A stretch of DNA of 64,000 bases, from positions 1 through 64,000 of the IMG/VR virus record IMGVR_UViG_3300024429_000007; one strand, 5' to 3'. A program made the translations under genes and the position numbers. The first letter of the stretch is position 1; each line of letters begins with the position of its first letter. The notes beneath the pieces were generated by a model that was given only the letters and a program-made list of their open reading frames with translations, was not told the DNA's origin and did no database searches. The stretch comes from a virus. Below are positions 25,928-35,000 of this stretch, piece by piece.

Positions 25928-26431
25928 TCAGTATGTCCTTTCTCTGCTCTTAACTCCTCTGTATCCGAATTCTTCCCACGTTCCCCTTGCTTCGCCTCGC
26001 GCTACGAGATATTCGAGAGATACAAAATCTGCTCGATTCAACAAATTTCTTAGGGACCCTCGCCAGAACATACATTTGTGCGCCATAAAGGGACTGGCAT
26101 CGGGATCATATCCAAAAATCACTATGTTAAGCCACTCGTACTCACATTCTCCATGAGTCCAACGATGGAAGGCCTCAAGAGCATTGGGAACATAGACCGT
26201 AATTTTGCCTTCTGCCTTCAGTACACGATTCCACTCTTGAAGGATAACAATCGAAGACTCCTGACGAAAATGCTCCAGAATATGGGACGCCCAGAGTTCA
26301 TCGGCAACTGTATCCTGAAATGGAAGAAATTGCGCATCGGCTACGACATCGGGTCGGAGCGATCGGTCAAGATCGATTACAACCCACTCATTCCGCCGTG
26401 CGCCTCCTCCGATGTCCAGTTTAAGCCTCAT
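25928..26431 (-). CDS. SAM-dependent methyltransferase, short
   Basis: Compact class I methyltransferase of 167 residues: LDIGGGARR (5-13), VIDLDR, ADELWASHILEHF. The cofactor motif starts almost at the N-terminus, so either the fold is minimal or the true start is upstream; the ribosome site is weak. Probably acts on a sugar or lipid in this cluster. Confidence 0.78.
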   Translation of the reverse strand: MRLKLDIGGGARRNEWVVIDLDRSLRPDVVADAQFLPFQDTVADELWASHILEHFRQESSIVILQEWNRVLKAEGKITVYVPNALEAFHRWTHGECEYEWLNIVIFGYDPDASPFMAHKCMFWRGSLRNLLNRADFVSLEYLVARGEARGTWEEFGYRGVKSRERTY

Positions 26432-26437
26432 TTAAAA

Positions 26438-26644
26438 TTATATACCCCAGAGCTTTCCTTGCAGTGACCAGAGTCTTACTTGCGCCTCTCGAAGAAATTC
26501 CTGCATTTCAGTTTCGACTTCTTGAAGCTCCTCTTCGCTTAATACTTCGACCAGTTTACTTAAACGATTCAAGTCCCGCAAGACTTTCTTTTGAATATCT
26601 AATATCGACTTCGCTCGATCACTTACTCCCAGATCTTTCGACAT
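26438..26644 (-). CDS. Small coiled-coil protein
   Basis: Protein of 68 residues, nearly all helical with heptad-like leucines (LDIQKKVLRDLNRLSKLVEVL). No family recognised. AGAGGT precedes the ATG. It lies between a methyltransferase and a glycosyltransferase gene. Confidence 0.6.
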   Translation of the reverse strand: MSKDLGVSDRAKSILDIQKKVLRDLNRLSKLVEVLSEEELQEVETEMQEFLREAQVRLWSLQGKLWGI

Positions 26645-26664
26645 GCGGGTACCTCTTCAACAAT

Positions 26665-27660
26665 TCAGTCCCACCATTTCAAATCGTAGAAAGGAGACCT
26701 CTGATCACCCTCGGGGTCCTCGTGTCTGAACCACTCTTCCGGTTTATCGAAATAAGGATGTTTCTGAATCAGCCCATCGAGAGGATACGATCCCTTGAAC
26801 TCATCCACATGTTCAACATCGGTATCTAAGACCTTGGTATAGAATTTGTGGTACATCCTCAGCCAGTCCATCAGCGTCTCCCGTCGCCGATCAGGAAGTA
26901 CGAGACGGTTCTTCTCCATCGTCTGTGGAGCGAAAAACTTCCGCATGAGCTGAACTTCCATTCGCTCCTTCAACTGGACATTTCCAAAGTGGAATACGTC
27001 CAGCAAGTCGGGACTGTAAACAATGTATTTCTGATCTCCGTACTCATATTCACGAAGACGCAAAAAATCAATCCAGTCAATCTTGGTTCGTTCACTGGTA
27101 CTCCCGTCACCGAACCAAATTGTTCGTTCTCTTTCAAAATACATCGTCGGGTTATACCTGAAAAAACACCAACGCCAATAATCCTTTCGTTCTATTCCAG
27201 TATGTAGGACGTGCCGGAAGTCCCAGATAAATGACCAACAGTATTCCGCCACTTCATAAACTTGGGGATATGTCTTTAAGACTTTTTTTGCCTTCAGAAT
27301 ATTTCTTGGCTTAAAGAGACAATCCCCATCCTGAATGAGTTCGATGTCGGTATCCTCGGGCAACATCGAGTGCGCTTTGTTCCGAAGATCCTCCCAACTG
27401 TGCACAAAGCCAACTTGTTCATAATGCACCTTCCCTTCGGGATCGTCATTGGCAATGAACCTTTGGACTTCCTCGCCAGTATTATCCAACGATAGCCCCT
27501 CACTTGTTGCAGGAACGTGGTCGTACTTATTATGGAAAACATCGTGCGTGATCGCACCCTCAACAACGGCGATGTAATCGACTGCCGGATATGATGATTT
27601 TAAGGCCCAGTAAACATAAGGCTGGTCATTGAGAGTAAGCATGTGACAACCAATTTTCAC
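26665..27660 (-). CDS. GT-A glycosyltransferase, paralogue 3 (mini-array homologue)
   Basis: Family pattern GCHMLTLNDQPYVYWALKSS, then YIAVVEGAI, GLSLDNTG and acidic motif IQDGD. A GTG at 27660 with AGGAG eight bases upstream is the chosen start; it aligns with starts of the sister copies, while a TTG at 27699 lacks a site. Codons 24-35 or so (KSSYPAVDYIAV) are the segment repeated, with nine synonymous changes, in the spacer of the mini-CRISPR array just upstream. C-terminal GSYPLDGLIQKHPYFDK is shared with the family. Confidence 0.82.
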   Translation of the reverse strand: MKIGCHMLTLNDQPYVYWALKSSYPAVDYIAVVEGAITHDVFHNKYDHVPATSEGLSLDNTGEEVQRFIANDDPEGKVHYEQVGFVHSWEDLRNKAHSMLPEDTDIELIQDGDCLFKPRNILKAKKVLKTYPQVYEVAEYCWSFIWDFRHVLHTGIERKDYWRWCFFRYNPTMYFERERTIWFGDGSTSERTKIDWIDFLRLREYEYGDQKYIVYSPDLLDVFHFGNVQLKERMEVQLMRKFFAPQTMEKNRLVLPDRRRETLMDWLRMYHKFYTKVLDTDVEHVDEFKGSYPLDGLIQKHPYFDKPEEWFRHEDPEGDQRSPFYDLKWWD

Positions 27661-27692
27661 TATATCATCTCCTGATGCTGCCAGTGAACGAT

Positions 27693-27802
27693 GTTTCAAT
27701 CCTTGTTTTAATGGATAGCGTTCTTAAACTACTGCGATGTAATCGACAGCGGGATACGAACTCTTATTTCAATCCTTATTTTGATGGATAGCGCTCTTAA
27801 AC
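27693..27802 (-). CRISPR. Single-spacer mini-CRISPR array
   Basis: Two 37-base repeats (27693-27729 and 27766-27802; 33 of 37 identical) flank one 36-base spacer (27730-27765). Read on the minus strand the repeat begins GTTTAAGA and ends AAGGATTGAAAC, with an internal ATCC/GGAT stem; the last eight bases match the ATTGAAAC-type 5' handle made by Cas6 in many type I and III systems. There are no cas genes in the window, so host Cas proteins would be needed. No leader is visible: the array starts six bases after the stop of the upstream gene and would be read with the late operon. The spacer encodes KSSYPAVDYIAV, identical to the downstream glycosyltransferase but with nine silent base differences. 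Confidence 0.85.
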
Positions 27803-27808
27803 TTTCCT

Positions 27809-28810
27809 TTATAGTCCTTCTTCCAGTCCAAACCAATGCTTACTCTTTCCAAAAAATGGATGACTGCGAAGCATCTGATCCATCGGATACTTACCTAAAT
27901 ACGGAACAACTCGCTCTCCAACTTTGTCATCGAAAATACCTGTCCAGATCTTGTGATACAATCGGTGATAATCCAAGATCTCCTCGGCACTCATATCTAT
28001 AAATGGCATCCAATAGTTTCGGTCCGTATCCGTGACTTTCTCTGGATCGTGTTTCAGAAGCCATTGCAACCTGAGCACTCTCGACCAAGTCGTCTTCAGC
28101 AGATGCGCCTCTATCGCCATTCTACGCCCAACCCATCCAAAATGCCAGAACTGAAACATCGGCGGATATACTGCGACATCATCTTTCGTTCCTTCCAACT
28201 GATCGGGGCGAACCTCGAGGATCGGATGCAACCAGCCCTCCGGTTCAAACTGGTTATCGAAAAAAGAAATCTCCCCCTTATATCTCAATCGCTCATCGTA
28301 TCGGTAGAAGAGACACGCCAAATGATGACCATACGGCCGCTTGTATTCTTCATTGATCTGGAGAACATGGTGCATATCCAGAAAGAAGATCAATTGATCG
28401 GAATAGACGACTCGAATGTTTGGATACTGTTCACAGAGACTCTTAACCTGCTGAAGTTGCGACTCATCATACAGATGATCCGCATCTGCCACTAAAATAT
28501 AATCCGTATCCTTCGGGCACTCCCGTAAAGCAAGCTCTCTCAGCGTTCCAATCGTCGGCTGGAATCCAGCCTGGATATACTTAATCTTACCTTCCGAATC
28601 GTATTCTTCGATAAACCTCTCAATCTCTCCCTCCGTATTATCAAGTGACAATCCAAACCGATCGAAAGAACCAAATTCCTTCCATTTATCTTTAGCCACA
28701 CCTTCCACTATGACGATATGATCCACTACATCGTAGATCGATCTCAGCGACCACCAGACCCAATCCTCTTCATTTATTACAATCATCAATGCTGTAAGTT
28801 TCAAAGCCAT
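27809..28810 (-). CDS. GT-A glycosyltransferase, paralogue 2
   Basis: Begins MALKLTALMIVINEEDWVWW, then HIVIVEGVAK, GLSLDNTEG, and DADH (LVADADHLY) as the acidic motif. C-terminal KYPMDQMLRSHPFFGK is common to the family. ATG at 28810 follows GGAGGG and overlaps the previous gene's stop by ten bases; an upstream in-frame extension is rejected. Donor and acceptor unknown. Confidence 0.82.
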   Translation of the reverse strand: MALKLTALMIVINEEDWVWWSLRSIYDVVDHIVIVEGVAKDKWKEFGSFDRFGLSLDNTEGEIERFIEEYDSEGKIKYIQAGFQPTIGTLRELALRECPKDTDYILVADADHLYDESQLQQVKSLCEQYPNIRVVYSDQLIFFLDMHHVLQINEEYKRPYGHHLACLFYRYDERLRYKGEISFFDNQFEPEGWLHPILEVRPDQLEGTKDDVAVYPPMFQFWHFGWVGRRMAIEAHLLKTTWSRVLRLQWLLKHDPEKVTDTDRNYWMPFIDMSAEEILDYHRLYHKIWTGIFDDKVGERVVPYLGKYPMDQMLRSHPFFGKSKHWFGLEEGL

Positions 28811-29796
28811 CCGAAGTCCCTCCTCTGCATGCCGAAGAAGGGATGATCTTTCATTGGAAGCGGATGCTCTCCCACTGCCTCCCACAAGATTTGGTCGCAT
28901 CGGATCCGATTGACCTTCGATGGAGGAAATTTTTGAAGAACATCTTCATCGGGCAAGATCCCCGTCCAGATCGGATTATACGTTTCGATGAACTCGGTTA
29001 GCTCCTGATCCGAAGATTCAGCCCGAACATTCAGCCCGGAATACGCATCAGATCTGCGATACGTCTGAAGAACCCGCTCGATCATCTTTTCACGTTTCCG
29101 AACCCACCCGTAATGATACTGTGGAATTACCCGCTTTCGCAATGTAATTCCATCGAGCCCTTGTTCCTGTGCATCTTTGATTCCTGTTTCGATGTCATCT
29201 TGAGCAATCCAAGGTAGCCACCAATTTATCAGAGGTTCGCCCTCGAAGTAAGGATTGTGTTCAGCGCTTTTCTCGGGATAGTACTCTCCTGGATAGAACT
29301 TTCTGAACATCGTTCCGCCAGTCGGTTCCAATTTGCCCATTTTCTTTGAAATCCGGCGAGTCCAGAAGTCCAGATAAAAATGGATCCGATCCACAGCAAC
29401 GCCACACAATCTCGGATGATCCGAGAACATCTGCCGAACTCGCAAAATGTCCAACGCCTTGTAACATTCATCCGCATCTACGTTGAGGAAATGAGTGGTC
29501 TCTCGTGGAAAAAGATCCACTGCATGGTTTGCCAATTCCGCGTAGTTTTTCGCAAAACCGTATTTGTAATTCCAAACCTTTCCATCCGGATCGTCGTTGG
29601 CGATGAATCGTTCAATCTCCTCGGAGCTACGATCTATCGAGAGTCCGGATTTGGAATAAAAACCCTCAATCCTTCCGTACTCTCCGATACATCCTTCGAC
29701 GATCACAATTGCATCGACAGCATCGTACATCGACTTTAGAACGTACCAGATATAGTCCTCTTCGTTCAGGAACAGTACTCGAGCTGTCAGAAACAT
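28801..29796 (-). CDS. GT-A glycosyltransferase, paralogue 1
   Basis: Begins MFLTARVLFLNEEDYIWYVL, then AIVIVEGCIG, GLSIDRSS and DADE (NVDADECY). About 330 residues, with a family C-terminus (MKDHPFFGM). It is the most divergent of the four copies in the second half. GGAGG precedes the ATG; it overlaps the GT9 gene by ten bases, so the array is translationally coupled. Confidence 0.82.
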   Translation of the reverse strand: MFLTARVLFLNEEDYIWYVLKSMYDAVDAIVIVEGCIGEYGRIEGFYSKSGLSIDRSSEEIERFIANDDPDGKVWNYKYGFAKNYAELANHAVDLFPRETTHFLNVDADECYKALDILRVRQMFSDHPRLCGVAVDRIHFYLDFWTRRISKKMGKLEPTGGTMFRKFYPGEYYPEKSAEHNPYFEGEPLINWWLPWIAQDDIETGIKDAQEQGLDGITLRKRVIPQYHYGWVRKREKMIERVLQTYRRSDAYSGLNVRAESSDQELTEFIETYNPIWTGILPDEDVLQKFPPSKVNRIRCDQILWEAVGEHPLPMKDHPFFGMQRRDFGWL

Positions 29797-30755
29797 CCAA
29801 TATCCTCCAATGTGTTAATCACCATTTCAACGGTGATCTTCTTGAGACACTGGCGATAATGAGGCCGCTTATGACAAGCATGCGTCTGCCAGTCCCAACA
29901 TGGATTGCAGTCAACTCTTAAACTGAGACCGGTAGTTTTGGGATAGTACCCGATCCGAAACTCCGGTGGGATCGGTCCGAATAAGGCGACCGAAGGAATT
30001 TGGAGAAGGCCTGCCAGGTGCATAATGCCCGAATCTGGACAAACGAGATACTCACAAAACGAGAGCAACCCCAACAGATCGATCAAGGCGGTCTTGTCAG
30101 GCACAATTACGTGATCGAATTTCCGAAATTGCTCTCGGACTGCATGACTCTCCAAAATCAAAATCTTCCATCCCTCTCGGTCCGATAACCGCTCAACCAA
30201 TTCAAGATTGCGTTCCACGGGCCAGGTTCGAATAGCGGAATATGCCATCAGGTGTAAACCGAACAACTTTTCACCTCGCCAACCTGCCCTTTGCAGAATT
30301 GTTCTTGCCTTTACAATTTCGCTCTTCAAAATCGGAAAGTCGAACCGCGGACAGTAACATTGAGGATTTAGCTCCAGTAATCTCGCAAAGAGATCTTGCC
30401 TCGGTGCTTCGCAGCAGATTGGAAGAAAATCAACTTTGTTCTGGAGATCGACTACCAGGTCGTATCGTCCTTTCACCTCGGCCTGCTTTTCATTCACCAA
30501 ACGGTCGATGAAATCGAATCGTCGAAGCAACGGAAAGAAGATTGGTGAAGTCCCGAAGACCAGTTTCGTCTTCGGTCCGTACTTTCCCTTCAATGCCTTC
30601 AAAGCAGGTAAAACCTGCAAGACATCGCCAAGACCCCGAAATCGTTTCACCAGAACTGCGGACTGCTTTCCTTTTCCGGTTCTGAAACCAGCATTGAAAA
30701 GTTGAATCTCTTCAGACATAGTTCTGGAATCCGGGACATCCCTTGTACGCGGCAT
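29787..30755 (-). CDS. GT9-family heptosyltransferase-like protein
   Basis: GT-B enzyme related to ADP-heptose:LPS heptosyltransferases: N-terminal VKRFRGLGDVLQVLPAL (near 36-52) and C-terminal VCPDSGIMHLAGLLQIPSVALFGP (around 230), the donor-site pattern of this family. Cysteines near the end (CNPCW, CHKRPHYRQC) also fit the family. It would add a heptose-like sugar, which suggests that the glycan resembles part of a Gram-negative surface polysaccharide. AGGAGG precedes the ATG. Confidence 0.88.
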   Translation of the reverse strand: MPRTRDVPDSRTMSEEIQLFNAGFRTGKGKQSAVLVKRFRGLGDVLQVLPALKALKGKYGPKTKLVFGTSPIFFPLLRRFDFIDRLVNEKQAEVKGRYDLVVDLQNKVDFLPICCEAPRQDLFARLLELNPQCYCPRFDFPILKSEIVKARTILQRAGWRGEKLFGLHLMAYSAIRTWPVERNLELVERLSDREGWKILILESHAVREQFRKFDHVIVPDKTALIDLLGLLSFCEYLVCPDSGIMHLAGLLQIPSVALFGPIPPEFRIGYYPKTTGLSLRVDCNPCWDWQTHACHKRPHYRQCLKKITVEMVINTLEDIGCF

Positions 30756-30764
30756 CAGTTCCTC

Positions 30765-31223
30765 CTATCCTGAAACAAAGATAAAAACGGCCGCTGCCGG
30801 CGCAGCACCGCTCGGTAGGTAATTCGCAAGATAAATATCGTAGACTCCGAGATCACCTACTGAAAGCTCAAAGATTTTGCCCCAAGTCGTCACGTCAATT
30901 CGAATCTCGTCTTCGGTCAATCCATTGAAACGAACCTGGATATCCTGGTCCGTGATAATGAAACCTGCCTGCGCTCTGATTCGCCCATCAGCGCCGTACC
31001 TCGCCTGAAGATCTGTTCCAACGTCGATATGTACCGCATTGGCCCAGGGCACGTTCGCATCGAGGCTGATATGGTACGCCCGGTAATGCTCGTTTGCGTC
31101 GACCCGGGTAAGTCCCCCGCCGAAAATTGATCCCCGCCGCTGCCGGGGTTTTCCATCCGGGTCGAGGAGAAGTTCTACGGGGACCCGATTGTCATCTCTC
31201 TTCGCAACTTCGCCTTCCGACAT
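30765..31223 (-). CDS. Predicted virion-associated hypothetical protein
   Basis: Protein of 152 residues, beta-rich with a Gly/Arg-rich segment near residue 30 and an Ala-rich C-terminus. Position after the tail-fibre genes and strong AAGGAG site suggest a structural or fibre accessory role, but no domain is recognised. Confidence 0.6.
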   Translation of the reverse strand: MSEGEVAKRDDNRVPVELLLDPDGKPRQRRGSIFGGGLTRVDANEHYRAYHISLDANVPWANAVHIDVGTDLQARYGADGRIRAQAGFIITDQDIQVRFNGLTEDEIRIDVTTWGKIFELSVGDLGVYDIYLANYLPSGAAPAAAVFIFVSG

Positions 31224-31243
31224 TGTGGTTGCTCCTTTCTTTT

Positions 31244-32098
31244 CTAAACTGGAGATTTGTTTAGAAGATGCGCTCCGATTAAGTTGATACTTCCCGTATG
31301 CCCCACATAAATATCACCGAAATAGGTTCTCGCAAAATCTCCGTTCCACCTGGAAACCACCATGAACTCGTTGTCGTCGTGCGGCTGGAAGACCATTAGG
31401 TCACTGTCCGAGATCCTCGTGCGCTTCTCTTCTTCTACTTTTGTCAAATACTCGTAAGCCATACTCGCTTGGAAGCGCCATCCTCGGAGATATTCCTGAG
31501 TTCGACCCGATAAAAGTTCAAATCGTGCTTCCAACTCCTTCCCAAAAACAGACTCAAAAACCTCCGGAACTCGAAGATTTATTTTCTCCGTGACCTCATA
31601 GAGATTTACGTTATCAAAATACGAAAGCCCGAGCATAGTATCGGTTCCGTAGAGTCGAACTTCAATTTCAGTTGGCCCAATCACAGGACTGCCCAACGGC
31701 AGAAAGACGAAGTAATAGAAATAATGTGTGAACTTCCCGCTCTCGGCAGTAAATGTTTGATTGAACGTTTGGTAATCATCAACGTCCTTGATCAAGATTT
31801 TAATATCCCGGTCGACATCGGTGCGGATTGCAAACTCCAGGATAAATGACCTTCCCCAAAGCTCTGCCGAAGTCTCGACTGTCGTAAGGGCATAGGCATT
31901 CAGATCACTGCTCGCATCGACCTTCATCGAGTACTCGCCCCAGAACGTTAAAACATCTTCGATTCGGGCGATATTGCCCGCAGCGGGCTTTCCCGTCCAA
32001 TCAGTCAGGTTGACTTCGAAATTCCAATTTGTAATAAATACTTCCGTGCTCGCAAGATAAAAGACGCACGGGCCCGTTCCACCTACGACCAGATTCAT
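31244..32098 (-). CDS. Putative tail protein with CBM-like N-terminal domain
   Basis: The first ~170 residues read like a carbohydrate-binding jelly roll (NWNFEVNLTDW, GEYSMKVDAS, YFDNVNLYE at its end), as in CBM4/9-type domains. The remaining 110 residues have no match. It starts by ATGA overlap with the large tail protein gene. Likely part of the tail tip or fibres with sugar-binding ability; inferred. Confidence 0.62.
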   Translation of the reverse strand: MNLVVGGTGPCVFYLASTEVFITNWNFEVNLTDWTGKPAAGNIARIEDVLTFWGEYSMKVDASSDLNAYALTTVETSAELWGRSFILEFAIRTDVDRDIKILIKDVDDYQTFNQTFTAESGKFTHYFYYFVFLPLGSPVIGPTEIEVRLYGTDTMLGLSYFDNVNLYEVTEKINLRVPEVFESVFGKELEARFELLSGRTQEYLRGWRFQASMAYEYLTKVEEEKRTRISDSDLMVFQPHDDNEFMVVSRWNGDFARTYFGDIYVGHTGSINLIGAHLLNKSPV

Positions 32099-35000
32099 TG
32101 CTCGACTAACCCCATTTCTGTTTGCCCGTTTGAGTTACGTAATCGAAAGGAGACGATACTTCGACTCTTACTTGGATCAACTCCTTTCGAAATAATTTTC
32201 AGAAGATCTTCTCGCTCGAAATGCGGAAGATATTTCGCGGTGATCGGAAGCAGAGTCCGCTCCTTGAAGAAGTATTTCCCGTAAATCTCCGCCAACTTCT
32301 CTGCAAAATGCCGATCCTGAACAAGTGGATTAGAGATCTTCAGAACTCTCTGATTACGTCCTGTCAAACCCCAAGACTCGGTACCCTTTAATTCCTGAAA
32401 AGACCAACTCACCGCGCAACCATCGTAAATAAACTTCCATGTTTTTTCGGGCTTCACCTCGACCAACTCATCTTCTAGCGTTGAAGAACTACCAGGAACA
32501 GTCTCCCGCTTTTCAACAATCGCAACTCGATCAGGATCTACTCTAAGAATCGCATTTGCAGCTTGACTGAGCTTCGTTGCAGCCTGCCGACAATTATCAT
32601 CCCCAAAATCAGCGAGTTGCACCCTCGGAACCCAACTCGTTCCGTAAGACCACATCGTCCCAGAGGGCTTCGAGAGCCCATAGAGAATGTCTCCAACCCA
32701 GACCAAAGATTCGGCTGAGTAATCACCGGAGCGGAGCACACCAATTTTTCGGATCGTAATGTCGGGGCTACTCCACGTAATTTCGATCAGGAAGGCATCT
32801 TCAATCTGAAATCGATCATCGGTACAGACGGCATACATCTTCCCGTCGTGGAAGGTAAAACATTTGATTGGACGATACCAGTCAAAACTGAAATTGGATC
32901 CAGTTTGAATCGAATACTTTGCGCCGGCCGGAGTATCCTCGAAGACCGCATAGTGATAGCGAAGAGTGTCCCGATCAAAAAAGGTCAGATGAATCACATC
33001 CTGATCGGGGTCATATCCCAGACCAATCGGAGTACAAGTTTCTTCCTGACCCGACATCGTACCACTTACTGAGGAGGACGCGGAATGAAAGATGGTTGCC
33101 CCCGCGCCGGTTCTCAGATTATGGCGGGTCACATAAGCATCGGACTTCTGAGGTACGAAGGAGACATTTGTATCATTCCACACCATCGACCCATAGATTA
33201 TTTCTGGGGCAGTGGGAGTTCCGGAATTCTCTTTCAATGCGCCGCAGCAGATCTGTCGATCTTGGGTGTCCAGATCAAAGTACCGATCAAGACTCCATGC
33301 GGAAGCCGAGTAGTCCGCCTCCGCAATGTAATTCTGCTCACCCAGAGTTTGACTGGAATCAAAATCGTGATAGATATAGCTACGATAATACGGACTCCAA
33401 ACTACGACGCCCGGTTGTCCAAAAGTGAAACGGAGGTGCACATCGTCAATCGTAGACGTTTCAAGTGCTCCAGTCCAAACTACCCGATAATAAAACCCCG
33501 GAGAAGTAAGAGCAAACCGACCATGAGCAAATTCATCTTCGCCCGCCACTAAGTCACCGTACTGAAAACGCTCGATGTCATACTGATCGCCCCAGTATAA
33601 AACGTGCGTTTCAATCAACTTTGTCGCTCGGCGCAAGGAGACGTGACGATTGATTTGTCCGACAAAAATTGGATACATGATCGAAGAATAGTGCCCCGGT
33701 TCAGGGACAGCGATCATTTCTCCTCCCGTCGTCTCGTGCTGAGGAGTGCCACCAATCTCCCACCAGGGCCACCCATTCTGATTTCCTGTTCCATTACGAT
33801 GAAAAACCTCGCCGGAGAGGAAACGAGACTCCGCGGTCTCCCATTCTGCGATGGGCTCTCCAATCACCTGTTGTTCCAAAACACCGGTATCAAAGTCGTA
33901 GCGAAAGAGAATCGCCGGGGTACATCTCCCCTTTTTCGCATCAGCCTGGACATCGGTAACTGGCCGATATTCGGTGTTGTTATATCGCTTCCATGCCACT
34001 CCGAAGACGGCATTGTAAGCGTCATCGTAATCCATTCTCCGAATTTCAACGTCAAATGGCTTACTCAAGCTCGTAGAATAATAATCCCGGAGTTTGAAGA
34101 CAAATTCAAATCCCGTGTGTTCGGTAACTTTCCAGACCTCTTTCCCGATTCCAATCAAAATCACACGTCCGGCGCTACCGAGATCCTCGCCTTCACAAAG
34201 ACAACGAGCTTCACCCGGGTACGCTGGATAAGGAGGAATTCCCCAGATGGAGAATTGTGGTTTCGAAGTCGTATAGCTCAGTTGTTCGACCTCTCGACAA
34301 CTTGCAGAGAAGCCCGAGGCGGCCAATAGCGAAGATGAAGGATCTGACCCGGATCCACTTCCAAGAAGGAGTTCAACCGGGAGATTTTTTTTCCAAGTCG
34401 CCGGTACAAAAACCGAGGAATCCGAATCACTCGGTCGAATGATTACGTCTTCAGTTACCCTCTCGTCATCCGTCTCCTCGATTTGCTCGAAATTGACTCC
34501 GATCTCAATCGCATCTCCGTCTTGACCAACTGCTAAATACCGTCTCGTCAAATATCTGATTTTTGCGGTTCCGCTTCCCCAAGCTGAGACTGTGATCTTC
34601 AGCCAAAATCTCTCGACAACGATGTCATCTCCGCCGTCCTCACCGACCTTTTGTCCGGCCTTGGTCCAGTTAAACGGTGGAGTGATCGTTATGGTCCCGT
34701 CCTGACTAAAATCGCTCGTTCCGTCCGTCATATAGCTACTGAGGTCGCCCCAAGCCGCGAAGGATCCCTGAGAGTACTCGAAGGTCAGAGTTGCTCCGGT
34801 TAGAAATTCATCGAACTCGAAGGTGATCCCCCGAAACTTCTCAACAGCACTGATATAAAGAGTATCCGTTGAGGCTCCAAGCGCTGTTTCGGATTCTTGC
34901 TGCTGAACCATACAACTCTGCGAGATGTCGTAGAGCGTTCCTCCCACATCCTCCCGGATGATGAAGGTGAACGGAGCACCCAGATAGACAGGATTCCCAC

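Noticed and set aside
27661-27808. Region as a decayed fifth glycosyltransferase copy
   Set aside because: Only 12 codons match, and they are exactly framed by 37-base repeats at CRISPR-like spacing; a decayed gene would not give this layout.
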